Of a stretch of DNA of 38,802 bases, positions 27,816 through 38,662 are shown piece by piece. Position 1 is the stretch's first letter; each line of letters opens with the position of its first letter. The translations under genes and the position numbers were made by a program. The DNA is taken from NCBI GenBank assembly GCA_947459405.1, contig CANHDQ010000003.1, forward strand, positions 1-38,802, in the 5' to 3' direction. The notes below the pieces were generated by a model that saw nothing but the letters and a program-made list of their open reading frames with translations, did not search any database and was not told the origin of the DNA. This DNA is from Comamonadaceae bacterium. GTDB taxonomy: Bacteria > Pseudomonadota > Gammaproteobacteria > Burkholderiales > Burkholderiaceae_C.

Positions 27816-29534
27816 TCAACCGCTCTTGCCCCCGGGCAGGAGCGCGAGCAGATCGGCCAGACTCGACACCTCGTGCACAGGCTTGTCGGGCCGCAGGCGC
27901 TTGATCCGCGGAAAGCGCAGGGCCACGCCACTTTTGTGGCGCGCACTGGCCCCAATGCCCTCAAAGGCGATCTCAAAGACCAGGCTGGGCCGCACGCTGC
28001 GCACCGGACCGAACTTGTCGACCAAGGTGCGCTTGATGTGGGCATCGACCTGACGCAGCTCCTGCTCGCTCAGCCCCGAATACGCCTTGGTAAAGGGCAC
28101 GAGCTGCAAGGCTTGCGCGGCCAGCGGCAGATCGACCCGCCGCGCCAGGGGCTCGCGCCGTGCGATGGCCTCGATCACGGCCTGCGCCTGCGCGGCATCA
28201 AGCGGCGGCCGATTCCAAACCGCAAAGGTGTAGTCGCTGAAGAGCGATGCGCGGCGTCCGTGGCCGGCCTGGGCATAAATCAGCACCCCATCAATCACCC
28301 GGGGCTCGCGCTTGTATTTGACCCACAGGCCCGCGCTGCGGGTGCGGCCGCTGCCGTAGGAGCTGTCCAGGCGCTTGAGCATCAGGCCTTCGGCATGCTC
28401 GAGCGTCTGGCGCAAATGCTGGGCATCGGCCCAGCTGGCCACGACCAATCGAGGCGCGAGGGCGATGGACTGGTCGGCGAGCAAGCGCTCGAGCCGCTCG
28501 CGCCGCTGCGCCTGAGTCAAAGCACGAATGTCCTGTCCATCTTGCTCAAGCAAGTCGTAAGCCACAAAGGCCACCGGCACACGGGCGAGCAACGCAGCCG
28601 GCAGCCGCTTGCGGCCCAGTCGCTGCTGCAGCTGGGCAAACGGCGCCGGCGCACCGTCGCCCCAGGCCAGCAGCTCGCCATCGAGCACGGTGCCCTCGGG
28701 CAGGCGCGCCGCCAGGGGCGGCACCTCGGGAAAGGAGGACGTGATCAACTCCTCGCCACGCGACCAGAGCAAGACCTGGCCGGCGCGCTTGACCAGCTGG
28801 GCCCGAATGCCGTCGTACTTGCACTCGATCTGCCAGTCTTGGATGGCACCGAGGTCTTCGAGCCGCTCCTGCGGTGCCAAGGCATGGGCGAGGAAAAACG
28901 GATAGGGCTGGCCACCACGCTGCGCCGACGCGCCATCGGCCAGCGGCGCGATCAGCGCGGCATAGGCCTGCGCCGTGGGCAAGCGGGTCGAGTCGGTGTA
29001 GCCCATCATGCGCTCGGCCACGCACGCCACCGGCAGCCCAGCGTGCGCAGCCAGCGCACGCTGCACCAACTGCCGACTCACACCCACACGAAAGCCGCCC
29101 GTGGCCAGCTTGACCCAGAGCATGCGCCCCAGGGGGTCCAGTTGCAGCCACTGGGCCTGCACCCGATCGCGTGCCTGGGCCTCGTCGAGCGCGCGCAGGG
29201 GCAAGATGCGATCGTGCAGCCACACGCTCAAGCCGGCCTCGTCGGTTTGCAAGCCCGCCCCGGGCAGCACATGGGCCAGGGTCTCGGCCAGATCACCAAC
29301 GGCCTGGTAACACGCCTCAAACAGCCAGTCGGCCATGCCGGCCATCTCGCAGGCCAACGCGCGCAGCAGGCCCAAGCGAACCACCCGCTTGGGGCGGCCA
29401 CCGGCCAACACGTAGACGGCCCAGGCGGCATCGGCCGGATCGGCCTGCGCCAGGTGGCGCTGCAGCGCGGCCAGCTTGGCCGCCGTCGAAGTCGTGGCGT
29501 CGAGCTCGGCGTACAAGGCGGCAAACTGCTTCAT
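27816..29534 (-). CDS. ATP-dependent DNA ligase (PP_1105-family-like)
   Basis: MKQFAALYAELDATTSTAAKLAALQRHL...QIECKYDGIRAQLVKRAGQVLLWSRGEELIT...TVLDGELLAW...EGLMLKRLDSSYGSGRTRSAGLWVKYKRE: ligase motifs I, III, IV and V. Confidence 0.94.
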   Translation of the reverse strand: MKQFAALYAELDATTSTAAKLAALQRHLAQADPADAAWAVYVLAGGRPKRVVRLGLLRALACEMAGMADWLFEACYQAVGDLAETLAHVLPGAGLQTDEAGLSVWLHDRILPLRALDEAQARDRVQAQWLQLDPLGRMLWVKLATGGFRVGVSRQLVQRALAAHAGLPVACVAERMMGYTDSTRLPTAQAYAALIAPLADGASAQRGGQPYPFFLAHALAPQERLEDLGAIQDWQIECKYDGIRAQLVKRAGQVLLWSRGEELITSSFPEVPPLAARLPEGTVLDGELLAWGDGAPAPFAQLQQRLGRKRLPAALLARVPVAFVAYDLLEQDGQDIRALTQAQRRERLERLLADQSIALAPRLVVASWADAQHLRQTLEHAEGLMLKRLDSSYGSGRTRSAGLWVKYKREPRVIDGVLIYAQAGHGRRASLFSDYTFAVWNRPPLDAAQAQAVIEAIARREPLARRVDLPLAAQALQLVPFTKAYSGLSEQELRQVDAHIKRTLVDKFGPVRSVRPSLVFEIAFEGIGASARHKSGVALRFPRIKRLRPDKPVHEVSSLADLLALLPGGKSG

Positions 29535-30568
29535 GCACCCTGCTCCTGCGGCTCGGCCTCGTCCACCGGCTCGCCACCGTACTGCGTCTCGAAGGCCTGG
29601 GCCTGCAAGCCGCGCTCGAGCAGGTGGCGCACCATCACCGCCACACTGCCATGCGTGACGATGACCCGCTGCGCGCCGGTGGCGGCGATGGCGCCCTGCA
29701 AACCGGGCCAGTCGGCATGGTCGCTCAGCGCAAAGCCACGGTCGTAGGCGGCCCGCCGCCTGGCCCCGCGCAATTGCATCCAGCCACTGGCAAAGGCCGT
29801 GCTCACATCACCCAGGCGCCGCAGCAGCGCCGGCGTCAAAGCGTTGGGCGGGCACAGCACCAGCGCACCGCTCAAACCGGCGGCCTTGGCCGCAGCGATC
29901 GATGGCGGCATCGCTGCGGTGGCAGGCAAGGCCACCGCAGCGTCGCGATAGACCCGATTGATCGCCTCGACCGCCGGATGCACCAGAATCGGCGCAATGG
30001 CCGGATCCAGGCCGCTGAGCAGGCGCTGCGCCTTGCCCAGGCTATAAGCCGTCAAAACGCTGGCTCGGCCTTGCGCGGCGTTGGCCGACCACCAGGCATT
30101 GATCTGTCCAAACAGCACCTCGTCACTGTGCCAGCGGTAGATCGGCAGGCCAAAGGTCGACTCGGTGATGAACACATCGCAGCGCACCGGCTCAAAGGGC
30201 GTGCAGGTCGGGTCGGGGCTGACCTTGTAGTCGCCGCTGGCGACCCAGACCTGCCCGCCGTATTCAAGCCGCACCTGAGCCGAGCCCAGCACATGACCGG
30301 CCGGATGCAGGGACAACCGGACGCCATGATGGACGATGGACTGGCCGTAATCGAGGCACTGCAGCGTCACATCGCCCAGACGCGCCCGAATCAGCCCCTG
30401 CGCAGCGGTGGCGGCCAGGTAATGCGCATGGCCGCGGCGCGCGTGGTCGGCATGGGCGTGCGTGATCACCGCCCGCGACACCGGTCGCCAGGGGTCGATG
30501 TAAAAATCGCCCGGCGGGCAATACAAGCCCTCGGGGCGCTGCACGACCAAGTCGTTTGTCTGCGACAT
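29531..30568 (-). CDS. ligase-associated DNA exonuclease (MBL/beta-CASP-like)
   Basis: MSQTNDLVVQRPEGLYCPPGDFYIDPWRPVSRAVITHAHADHARRGHAHYLAATAAQGLIRARLGD...SLHPAGHVLGSAQVRLEYGGQVWVASGDYK; 4-bp overlap with the ligase start. A TTG start at 30583 is also possible. Confidence 0.93.
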   Translation of the reverse strand: MSQTNDLVVQRPEGLYCPPGDFYIDPWRPVSRAVITHAHADHARRGHAHYLAATAAQGLIRARLGDVTLQCLDYGQSIVHHGVRLSLHPAGHVLGSAQVRLEYGGQVWVASGDYKVSPDPTCTPFEPVRCDVFITESTFGLPIYRWHSDEVLFGQINAWWSANAAQGRASVLTAYSLGKAQRLLSGLDPAIAPILVHPAVEAINRVYRDAAVALPATAAMPPSIAAAKAAGLSGALVLCPPNALTPALLRRLGDVSTAFASGWMQLRGARRRAAYDRGFALSDHADWPGLQGAIAATGAQRVIVTHGSVAVMVRHLLERGLQAQAFETQYGGEPVDEAEPQEQGA

Positions 30569-30579
30569 CGCGCTGCGCC

Positions 30580-31842
30580 TCAATACCGATGGCCGGTGAT
30601 GAACAGGGCCATGCGCATGAGCGCGTAGGCCAGCTTGTTCATCAGGCGCTCGCGCCAGGGACGCCGGCTGTAGTCGTGCAAATGCACCGCCCGCCCGTGC
30701 CCGGTGATGGCCTGCTCCAGGCGATCTTGCAAGATGTGGGCAAAGCGCTCGTCCTCGATCACCACGTTGGCCTCGCGCGCCAGCAGCAGACTCAGCGGAT
30801 CGAGGTTGGACGAGCCGACCGTGCTCCAGCGTCCGTCGATCACCGCCACCTTGGCGTGCAAAAAGCTGGTGGCGTACTCGTGCACCTCCACGCCCGCCTG
30901 CAGCAAATCAAGGTAGACCGATCGCGCCGCATGGTATTGCATGAAGTACTCGTAGCGCCCCTGCAGCAGCAGCCGCACCCGCACACCGCGGCCGGCGGCC
31001 TCAATGAGGGCCCTTCGCAAGCGACCGCCAGGCAAGAAATAGGCGTTGGAAATCAGCACCTCGCGCCTGGCCCGGCCGATGGCCTTGCGATAAGCGCGCT
31101 CGATGCTGTTGCGAAAGCGCAGGTTATCGCGCAGCAGCAGGTGGGCACGGGCCGTGCCCGCCGCATCGGCCTGCCCGGCGCCAGGCTGGCGGGCGGCGCT
31201 GCGCTGCGCCAGCCCTTCGCGCCAGGCTTCCCAGGCCTGGCCCAACTGCCGCTGGCGCACGCTGTCGCCCACTTGCACGCGGGTCCACAGCAAGGCCATC
31301 GCGACGGCCGCCTGCCGCGCCACCGGCCCCTGCACACTGACGGTGAAATCAAAGCGTGGCGCCGTCAGGGCGCCATGGTTGGGGTCGTAGTGGTCGTCCA
31401 AGATATTGATGCCGCCGCAAAACAGCAGCTGTTCATCGATCACGCACAGCTTGCGGTGCAGGCGGCGCCAGTGGGCAGGCGCCAGAACCAGCCGCACCGA
31501 AGCCCACACGCGCCCCAGCGGCGCGAACAGCTGCCACTGCACGCCGGCCTGCTGCAAACGCTCACGCCAGGGCAAATCGAGCCCATCGGCGCCAAGCCCG
31601 TCGATCAGCAACTGCACGCTCAAGCCCCGCTGAGCCGCCCGCATCAGGGCCTGGGCCACCTCAGCGCCGGCGCCGTGGGCATCGAAGATATAGGTTTCCA
31701 TCTGCACCGACCGCTGGGCCGTATCGATGGCAGCAATAAGGGCGGGAAAGAACTCGCGCCCACCTTGCAACAGGCACAAGGGCGTCTGCAGATCGGCGCG
31801 CGGACGAGGGGAAGAGCTCACGCCATGATGATCGGCAGACAT
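30580..31842 (-). CDS. clsB: cardiolipin synthase ClsB (two HKD motifs)
   Basis: HRKLCVIDEQLLFCGGINILDDHYD and HAKVAVIDGRWSTVGSSNLDPLSLLLAREANVVI: duplicated phospholipase D motifs. Confidence 0.93.
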   Translation of the reverse strand: MSADHHGVSSSPRPRADLQTPLCLLQGGREFFPALIAAIDTAQRSVQMETYIFDAHGAGAEVAQALMRAAQRGLSVQLLIDGLGADGLDLPWRERLQQAGVQWQLFAPLGRVWASVRLVLAPAHWRRLHRKLCVIDEQLLFCGGINILDDHYDPNHGALTAPRFDFTVSVQGPVARQAAVAMALLWTRVQVGDSVRQRQLGQAWEAWREGLAQRSAARQPGAGQADAAGTARAHLLLRDNLRFRNSIERAYRKAIGRARREVLISNAYFLPGGRLRRALIEAAGRGVRVRLLLQGRYEYFMQYHAARSVYLDLLQAGVEVHEYATSFLHAKVAVIDGRWSTVGSSNLDPLSLLLAREANVVIEDERFAHILQDRLEQAITGHGRAVHLHDYSRRPWRERLMNKLAYALMRMALFITGHRY

Positions 31843-31926
31843 GGGGCGTTTGTCCAGCGTCTAAAACCGCGTCCAGCAGCAATCGCTCTGCACGTTGGCG
31901 TGTCAAGTCCCAGGGGACCCGGCATG

Positions 31927-32403
31927 CTACAGGCCCGCGTTGGTCGCCGGCTGCCCTGCAAGGCAAGCCAAGCGCGGCAGCAGCAAGATCGCCTCGGCGT
32001 TGGACGGCGAAAAACAGGCATCGGCCGCCGCCCGCCAGTCCAGCCACTGCCAGGCCCGGTGCTCAGCCGGGCTGAGCACCACCGGCTGGGCTTGGGGCAC
32101 GCACAGGCTGAACACGTGCTCGGTGTTGTGCGTCACGCCCGGCGCATAGCGGTGGCGCCAGGTCGGGTAGATCTCATAGACGTTGCTCAGCTGCCAATCG
32201 CGCAGCTCTTGGGCCGCCGCCTCGATGCCGGTTTCTTCGCGCACCTCGCGCCGGGCCGTCTCACGCAAACTGGCATCGCCATCGTCCTGCGAGCCGGTCA
32301 CGCTTTGCCAGAAGCCGGGCTGATCGGCACGCTCGATCAGCAGCACCTGCCCATGCGGGTCGTGCACCACCACCAAAACCGAGACCGGCCGCTTGTAAGG
32401 CAT
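31927..32403 (-). CDS. nudB: dihydroneopterin triphosphate diphosphatase (Nudix)
   Basis: MPYKRPVSVLVVVHDPHGQVLLIERADQPGFWQSVTGSQDDGDASLRETARREVREETGIEA...RHRYAPGVTHNTEHVFSLCVP: Nudix box; usual position next to aspS. Confidence 0.93.
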   Translation of the reverse strand: MPYKRPVSVLVVVHDPHGQVLLIERADQPGFWQSVTGSQDDGDASLRETARREVREETGIEAAAQELRDWQLSNVYEIYPTWRHRYAPGVTHNTEHVFSLCVPQAQPVVLSPAEHRAWQWLDWRAAADACFSPSNAEAILLLPRLACLAGQPATNAGL

Positions 32404-32485
32404 GGATGGCAGACCGCTTGTGCGCTGCGCTGTAGCCGGCAAGGGCCCTGGCTGGGCCGCCTGCAGGGTCCAACGCAGCCCAACT

Positions 32486-34300
32486 TCAGGAAGGCTGGAG
32501 GTTGCGCAGACGAATGTGCAACTCGCGCAACTGCTTCTCGTCGACCGGGCTGGGTGCCTGGGTCAGCAGGCATTGCGCGCGCTGCGTCTTGGGGAAGGCG
32601 ATCACATCGCGTATCGATTCGGCACCGGTCATGAGTGTGACAAGGCGGTCCAGACCGAAAGCCAGGCCACCGTGCGGCGGGGCGCCGTACTGCAGCGCAT
32701 CGAGCAGGAAGCCAAACTTGAGCTGAGCCTCCTGCGGGCCGATCTTGAGCGCGGTGAACACCTTGCTCTGGACGTCGGCCCGGTGGATACGCACCGAGCC
32801 GCCCCCGAGCTCCCAGCCGTTGAGCACCATGTCGTAGGCCTTGGCCACACAACGCCCTGGGTCGGTGTCCATGAAATCCTCATGCCCATCCTTCGGCGCG
32901 GTAAAGGGATGATGCACCGCGCTCCAGCGCTGGCCTTCTTCGTCAAACTCGAACATGGGAAAGTCGACCACCCAAAGCGGTCGCCAGCCGGCTTCGAACA
33001 GGCCTGTCTTTTTGCCAAACTCACTGTGGCCGACCTTCAGACGCAGGGCGCCGATGCTGTCGTTGACGATCTTGGCCTTGTCGGCACCGAAAAAGATCAG
33101 GTCGCCGTTTTGTGCGCCCGTGCGCTGCAAGATCTCGGCGATGGCCTGGTCGTGCAGGTTCTTGACGATGGGGCTTTGCAGACCCTCGCGGCCCTTGGTG
33201 ATGTCATTGACCTTGATCCAGGCCAAGCCCTTGGCACCGTAAATCTTGACGAACTCGGTGTAGCTGTCGATCTCGCCGCGGCTGATCTCAGCGCCCTGGG
33301 GCACGCGCAGAGCCACCACCCGGCCGCCGGGCGTGGTCGCCGGCCCGCTGAAGACCTTGAAATCCACATCCTTCATCTGTTCGGTCAGTTCGGTAAATTC
33401 GAGCTTGACGCGCAGATCGGGCTTGTCCGAGCCGAACCGGGCCATGGCCTGGCTGTAGGGCATGACCGGGAAGTGGCCCAGGTCCACCGCCATGGTGGAT
33501 TTGAAGATGCTGCTGATCATCCCCTCGAACAAGGCCCGGATGTCCTGCTCGGCCATGAAGGAGGTCTCGATGTCGATCTGCGTGAACTCGGGCTGGCGGT
33601 CGGCGCGCAGGTCTTCGTCGCGAAAGCACTTGGTGATTTGGTAGTAGCGATCGAAGCCAGCCACCATGAGCAGCTGCTTGAACAGCTGGGGCGACTGCGG
33701 CAATGCAAAAAACTGGCCGTCATGCACGCGGCTGGGCACCAGGTAGTCGCGCGCGCCCTCGGGCGTGCTCTTGGTCAGCATGGGCGTCTCGATGTCGACA
33801 AAGCCGTGCTCGTCGAGGAACTTTCGCACGCCCATGGCCACGCGGTAGCGCAGCATCAGGTTGTTTTGCATGTAAGGGCGGCGCAGATCGAGCACCCGAT
33901 GCGTCAAGCGGGTCGTCTCCGACAGGTTGTCGTCATCGAGCTGGAAGGGCGGCGTGACCGAGGGGTTGAGCACCACCAGCTCATGACAGAGCACCTCGAT
34001 CTTGCCGCTTTTGAGATGGTCGTTTTCGGTGCCGGCGGGGCGCTGGCGCACCACCCCTTTGATCTGCACACAGAACTCGTTGCGCAGCGCCTCGGCCGTC
34101 TTGAACATCTGCTCGCGGTCCGGATCGCAGACCACCTGCACATAGCCCTCGCGGTCGCGCAGATCAACAAAGATCACGCCGCCGTGGTCGCGCCGCCGGT
34201 TGACCCAGCCACACAGGCTCACGCTCTGACCGAGCAGCTGCTCGGTCACCAGACCACAGTAATGAGACCTCATCTGAGAGGCGCTGGAGACCTGGGACAT
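32486..34300 (-). CDS. aspS: aspartyl-tRNA synthetase
   Basis: [48 protein letters not shown]...[47 protein letters not shown]...[28 protein letters not shown]. Start at 34300 or 34273. Confidence 0.97.
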   Translation of the reverse strand: MSQVSSASQMRSHYCGLVTEQLLGQSVSLCGWVNRRRDHGGVIFVDLRDREGYVQVVCDPDREQMFKTAEALRNEFCVQIKGVVRQRPAGTENDHLKSGKIEVLCHELVVLNPSVTPPFQLDDDNLSETTRLTHRVLDLRRPYMQNNLMLRYRVAMGVRKFLDEHGFVDIETPMLTKSTPEGARDYLVPSRVHDGQFFALPQSPQLFKQLLMVAGFDRYYQITKCFRDEDLRADRQPEFTQIDIETSFMAEQDIRALFEGMISSIFKSTMAVDLGHFPVMPYSQAMARFGSDKPDLRVKLEFTELTEQMKDVDFKVFSGPATTPGGRVVALRVPQGAEISRGEIDSYTEFVKIYGAKGLAWIKVNDITKGREGLQSPIVKNLHDQAIAEILQRTGAQNGDLIFFGADKAKIVNDSIGALRLKVGHSEFGKKTGLFEAGWRPLWVVDFPMFEFDEEGQRWSAVHHPFTAPKDGHEDFMDTDPGRCVAKAYDMVLNGWELGGGSVRIHRADVQSKVFTALKIGPQEAQLKFGFLLDALQYGAPPHGGLAFGLDRLVTLMTGAESIRDVIAFPKTQRAQCLLTQAPSPVDEKQLRELHIRLRNLQPS

Positions 34301-34352
34301 AAACACTCGCAAAGTTGGTGCGCCCTCAAGGGCACATGAAAATGAAACGGAT

Positions 34353-34970
34353 TTACTTGGACTTACTGGCCGAGCCGGGTGCCACCACTCCCATCGAGAT
34401 GACGTAGGTCAAGGCCTCGTCGACCGTCATGGCCAGCTCGATGCAGTCGCTTCTTTTGAGCATGACGAAGTAGCCACCCGTGGGATTGGGTGTGGTGGGC
34501 ACATAAACGCTCAGGTAATCTTCGCCCAGGTGATGGGCCACATCGCCGCCGGGCGTGCCCGTCTGAAAGGCGACCGTCCAGACGCCTGGTCGGGGCCACT
34601 GCACGAGCAAGGCCTTGCGAAAGGCGTTGCCGTTTTCAGAAAACAGCGTGTCCGAGACCTGCTTGACGCTCGAGTAAATGGAGCGCACGATGGGAATGCG
34701 GCCAAGCAGCGCGTCCCACCAGGCCATCAGCCGGCGGCCCAAAAAGTTGCTCACTGCCGCACCGATGACCAAAACAATCGCCAGGGCCAGCACCACGCCA
34801 AAGCCCGGGATGTGGATGCCCAGCAGCCGGTCGGGGTGCCACTGCTCGGGCAGGATTTGCAAGGTCTGGTCGAGGGTGCCAATGATCCAGTTGAGCACCC
34901 AGACGGTGATCATCAGGGGCACCAGGACCAGCAAGCCGGCCAGCAGCCAGCGACGCAGGGCGGCCATCAT
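34353..34970 (-). CDS. DUF502 family membrane protein
   Basis: [30 protein letters not shown]...[76 protein letters not shown]. Confidence 0.92.
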   Translation of the reverse strand: MMAALRRWLLAGLLVLVPLMITVWVLNWIIGTLDQTLQILPEQWHPDRLLGIHIPGFGVVLALAIVLVIGAAVSNFLGRRLMAWWDALLGRIPIVRSIYSSVKQVSDTLFSENGNAFRKALLVQWPRPGVWTVAFQTGTPGGDVAHHLGEDYLSVYVPTTPNPTGGYFVMLKRSDCIELAMTVDEALTYVISMGVVAPGSASKSK

Positions 34971-35314
34971 GCGGACTTGGCCGGCGTAGCCGCTGGCGTC
35001 GTGGAAGCAGCCGGTGCAGGTGCGGGAGCGGGAGCCGATGCAGGAGAACTTGCCGCAGTTGCCGCGCTCGTGTCGCTTGCAGCGCCGTCCTTGGCCGGCG
35101 CCTTGGCGGCCTCGTCAGGCGCTGCCGAAGAGCCGCCGCGAAAGTCGGTCACATACCAGCCCGAGCCCTTGAGTTGAAAGCCGGCAGCGGTCACCTGCTT
35201 CTGGAAATGCGCCGCACCGCACTGGGGGCAGACGGTCAAGGGGGCGTCGGAGATTTTTTGCAAGACGTCCTTGGTATGCCCGCAGGACTCGCATTTGTAG
35301 GCATAGATGGGCAT
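34967..35314 (-). CDS. FmdB-family zinc ribbon protein with Ala/Pro-rich tail
   Basis: MPIYAYKCESCGHTKDVLQKISDAPLTVCPQCGAAHFQKQVTAAGFQLKGSGWYVTDFRGG: two CxxC pairs. Start at 35314; stop overlaps the DUF502 start by 4 bp. Confidence 0.93.
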   Translation of the reverse strand: MPIYAYKCESCGHTKDVLQKISDAPLTVCPQCGAAHFQKQVTAAGFQLKGSGWYVTDFRGGSSAAPDEAAKAPAKDGAASDTSAATAASSPASAPAPAPAPAASTTPAATPAKSA

Positions 35315-35443
35315 GACGTTCAATAGCTGGGGGGTCGAGGCAAACAATGCCGAAAGCCGCGCAAGCGCGCCCTCGGGGCAAAAACCCGCAATTATCCTAG
35401 AAACGGCCGTCGGACGCGGCCCGGCGCGTGCCAGGCCGCGCAC

Positions 35444-36997
35444 TCAGCCGTGCGCGCCCATCTCCAAGATGACCATGACGAGCAGGCCCAAGACAAAGCC
35501 GATGGCGCCATAGGCCAGGCCCTGCAGCAGGCGGTTGGTGCGCCGCTGCTCGGCCAGCAGCACGTCGAGCCCGCGCACGGTACCTGGCGAGGGCCGGCCC
35601 AGGTATTGGTGCAACAGGCGCGGCAAGGCCGGCAAGAGCTTGGCGTAAAGCGGCGCCTCGGCCTTGAGTTGGGCCCACAGCTTGGCCGGCCCCACCTGCT
35701 CGACCATCCACTTTTCCAGGAAAGGTTTGGCCGTGCTCCACAGATCGAGGTCGGGGTCCAGGTCGCGTCCCAGGCCCTCGATATTGAGCAAGGTTTTTTG
35801 CAGCAGCACCAGTTGCGGCTGAATCTCCACATGAAAGCGCCGCGAGGTCTGAAACAGGCGCATGAGCACCATGCCCAAAGAAATTTCCTTGAGCGGGCGG
35901 TCGAAATAAGGCTCGCAGACGGAGCGGATCGCCGCCTCCAGCGCGTCAACCCGGGTGTTGGGGGGCACCCAGCCCGACTCCAGATGCAACTCGGCCACAC
36001 GCTTGTAGTCGCGGCGGAAAAAGGCGGTGAAGTTTTGCGCCAGGTATTCCTTGTCCACCTCGGTCAGTGTGCCCACGATGCCAAAGTCCAGCGAGATGTA
36101 GCGCCCGAAGGTCTCTGGCTCCAGACTGACCTGGATATTGCCCGGATGCATGTCGGCGTGGAAAAACCCGTCGCGAAACACCTGCGTAAAGAAAATCGTC
36201 ACGCCGTCACGGGCGAGCTTCTTGATGTCGACGCCGGCCTCGCGCAGGCGCTGCACCTGGTTGATCGGCACACCCTTCATGCGCTGCATGACCAGCACCT
36301 CGGGCGTGCAGAAATCCCAGATCATCTCCGGGATGAGCACCAGATCCATGCCCTGCATGTTGCGCCGCAGCTGGGCGGCGTTGGAGGCCTCGCGCAACAT
36401 GTCGAGCTCGTCGTGCAGATAAGTGTCGAATTCGGCCACCACCTCGCGCGGCTTGAGCCGTTTGCCATCGGCCGACAGGCGTTCGACCCAGCCGGCCATC
36501 ATGTGCATCAGCGCCAGGTCCTTTTCAATCACCTTGAGCATGCCGGGGCGCAGCACCTTGACGGCCACCTCGCGGCCGCCGGGCAAGGTGGCAAAGTGCA
36601 CCTGCGCGATCGATGCACTGGCCACGGGTTCGCGCTCGAAGCTGGCAAAGATCTGGTCAATCCGGCGGCCAAAGGATTTCTCGATCATGGCCACCGCCTG
36701 CTCCGACGGGAAGGGTGGGACGCGGTCCTGCAGCCGGGCCAGCTGATCGGCCAGATCGGCCGGCAGCAGATCGCGCCGGGTGGAGAGAACCTGCCCGAAC
36801 TTGACAAAAATCGGGCCCAGGCTTTCAAGCGCCAGCCGCAGGCGCTCACCGCGCGGGGCGCGCAGGTCGCGGCCAAGCGAGACCAGGCGGGTGAGCAAGC
36901 GCAAGGCGGGGCGCTCGAAACTGGCCAGCACCAGCTCATCGAGACCGTAGCGCAGCACGGTCCAGACGATGAACAGGCCGCGCAGCAAGCGCCTCAT
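35444..36997 (-). CDS. ubiB: ubiquinone biosynthesis regulatory protein kinase UbiB
   Basis: [45 protein letters not shown]...[28 protein letters not shown]...[17 protein letters not shown]...LDFGIVGTL: KxGQ, AAS-like and DFG motifs. Confidence 0.97.
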   Translation of the reverse strand: MRRLLRGLFIVWTVLRYGLDELVLASFERPALRLLTRLVSLGRDLRAPRGERLRLALESLGPIFVKFGQVLSTRRDLLPADLADQLARLQDRVPPFPSEQAVAMIEKSFGRRIDQIFASFEREPVASASIAQVHFATLPGGREVAVKVLRPGMLKVIEKDLALMHMMAGWVERLSADGKRLKPREVVAEFDTYLHDELDMLREASNAAQLRRNMQGMDLVLIPEMIWDFCTPEVLVMQRMKGVPINQVQRLREAGVDIKKLARDGVTIFFTQVFRDGFFHADMHPGNIQVSLEPETFGRYISLDFGIVGTLTEVDKEYLAQNFTAFFRRDYKRVAELHLESGWVPPNTRVDALEAAIRSVCEPYFDRPLKEISLGMVLMRLFQTSRRFHVEIQPQLVLLQKTLLNIEGLGRDLDPDLDLWSTAKPFLEKWMVEQVGPAKLWAQLKAEAPLYAKLLPALPRLLHQYLGRPSPGTVRGLDVLLAEQRRTNRLLQGLAYGAIGFVLGLLVMVILEMGAHG

Positions 36998-37545
36998 GTG
37001 CCAGCCCCCAGGCCCTGGCCTGGGTGGAGCGCACGGGACAGCAGCGGCCGCAAACCCTGCAGCACCCGACGTGCAGCCTGCGCCAGCGCATGGGCGGGCA
37101 CGTCGCCAAGCACGCGCGAGAGGTCTTCCTCGATATCCCAGCGCAGGTTGTCGGCCAGCCAGGCCACTTCCGCGGCCAACTGCACATCGCCCTCGATCTG
37201 AACCGGTGGGCGCTCGCCCTCGAGCACGCGGCGCAGCACCTGCAGCGGCGTGTGGCCGTCCAGTGAGAGCACCAGGTCGGGCGTGCGCTGCGGATCGGCC
37301 CGCTCGAGCAGGCCCGCCGGCGTAATGAGCCAGTGCAGCTCGAACAGGGCCCAGCGGACTTGGATCACGCTGGCCTGACGCCGGGCAAGCCGAGCCTGAG
37401 CCTGCGGCTCTTGCATCAGCACATGGTTGAGCAGCAGCACGAGGCGCTGACGCGCCTCATCGGCCAGCCACTGCGGCGGCTGGGCCCGGGCGGCCGCAGC
37501 CTGCACAAACGGTTGCAGAAAAGAAAAAGGGGACGTGTGGTTCAT
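36994..37545 (-). CDS. ubiJ: UbiJ-like SCP2-domain accessory protein
   Basis: SCP2-like ORF overlapping the ubiB start by 4 bp: [63 protein letters not shown]. Confidence 0.85.
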   Translation of the reverse strand: MNHTSPFSFLQPFVQAAAARAQPPQWLADEARQRLVLLLNHVLMQEPQAQARLARRQASVIQVRWALFELHWLITPAGLLERADPQRTPDLVLSLDGHTPLQVLRRVLEGERPPVQIEGDVQLAAEVAWLADNLRWDIEEDLSRVLGDVPAHALAQAARRVLQGLRPLLSRALHPGQGLGAGT

Positions 37546-37615
37546 ACGTCCCCGATTTTGACGGATAAACCCGGCCGCAAGGCGCAGCCGGGATGATTTA
37601 ACGCGTCATCAGACC

Positions 37616-38584
37616 TTACTGCAGGGCCTGCACGCCGGCAACCAGCCAGCCGCCAGCGCGGTGGCGCGGCTTGGTCATGTTCCAGACCTCGCGGAAGGGG
37701 CTCGGGCCGGCAGATTGGTCTTCACGGATCATGCCGGAGAACTCGACACTGGCCATGTAGACGTCTTCCAGCTCCTCGATGCCCAGCAGCTGCGCATCAA
37801 GGGAAAGCACCTCGGTCGTGTTGGAGGCTCCGCCGGTGTGGGTTTCACGCTCGGCCAGCTGGGCACGGATCTGCTCGAGCATGTCATCGGTCATCATGAC
37901 CCGCAAGGCCGCAATGTCAGACCGGTCCCAAGCGCCCTGCAGCGACACGAAGTTGGCTTTGGCAGCGCCCAGGAAGCCCGAGACGTCAAAGTCAGCGGGC
38001 ACGCCCCAGGAGGCCTGTGGTCCCGCCAATCCCGAGCCGATCATCGAGCCGGTGCTGCCGGCTGCGGCCGAGCCGTCGAACTGGGTCGCTTGGCGCTCCC
38101 AAGGGCGGGCGGAGGCGTCGTTTCCGACATGGCTGGGGCTGTACTGGCGCGGGGTGGCTGGCGCGCCGGCGCCTTCAAAGGCGAAGGGCGAGCTCTGAGC
38201 CTGGCGGCCGGCGCGCATCTTGCGCATCACCAGACCGACCACGACCATCACGGCCAGGGCGAGCAAGGCAAACATCATGAACTGGGCCAGACCCTCGCCA
38301 AAACCCAGGCTGTGGGCCAGCCAGGCCAGGCCCAAGCCAGCGGCCAGACCGCCGAGCATGGCGCCCCAGGGCTTTTTGCCAGCGGCGGCAGCAGCGGGTG
38401 CGGCTGCCGGTGCGGCCGCTGCCGCAGGTGCAGCGGCAGGCGGTGTGGCCTCACGCTGGGTCACGTTGGACGACTGCTTGCCTGTCGATTTGCCACCGGC
38501 CAGGCGTTTGGCCTGCGCGTCGGCAGACACCAGGGCCAGGGTCACCGTCAGGACGCCGGCCATCAGGGCGGACCAGATTTTCAT
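37616..38584 (-). CDS. Tim44-like domain protein, exported or membrane-anchored
   Basis: Signal-like MKIWSALMAGVLTVTLALVSADAQA; Ala/Pro-rich linker; membrane segment FMMFALLALAVMVVVGLVMRKM; C-terminal FLGAAKANFVSLQGAWDRSDIAALRVMMTDDMLEQIRAQL...VWNMTKPRHRAGGWLVAGVQAL. Confidence 0.9.
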   Translation of the reverse strand: MKIWSALMAGVLTVTLALVSADAQAKRLAGGKSTGKQSSNVTQREATPPAAAPAAAAAPAAAPAAAAAGKKPWGAMLGGLAAGLGLAWLAHSLGFGEGLAQFMMFALLALAVMVVVGLVMRKMRAGRQAQSSPFAFEGAGAPATPRQYSPSHVGNDASARPWERQATQFDGSAAAGSTGSMIGSGLAGPQASWGVPADFDVSGFLGAAKANFVSLQGAWDRSDIAALRVMMTDDMLEQIRAQLAERETHTGGASNTTEVLSLDAQLLGIEELEDVYMASVEFSGMIREDQSAGPSPFREVWNMTKPRHRAGGWLVAGVQALQ

Positions 38585-38662
38585 GCTTGTTCCTCTGTAA
38601 AAAACACTGTGAACTCCAGGGGGGCAACCGGGGATGCACTCCCTTTGTACCGGCCCATTGTT

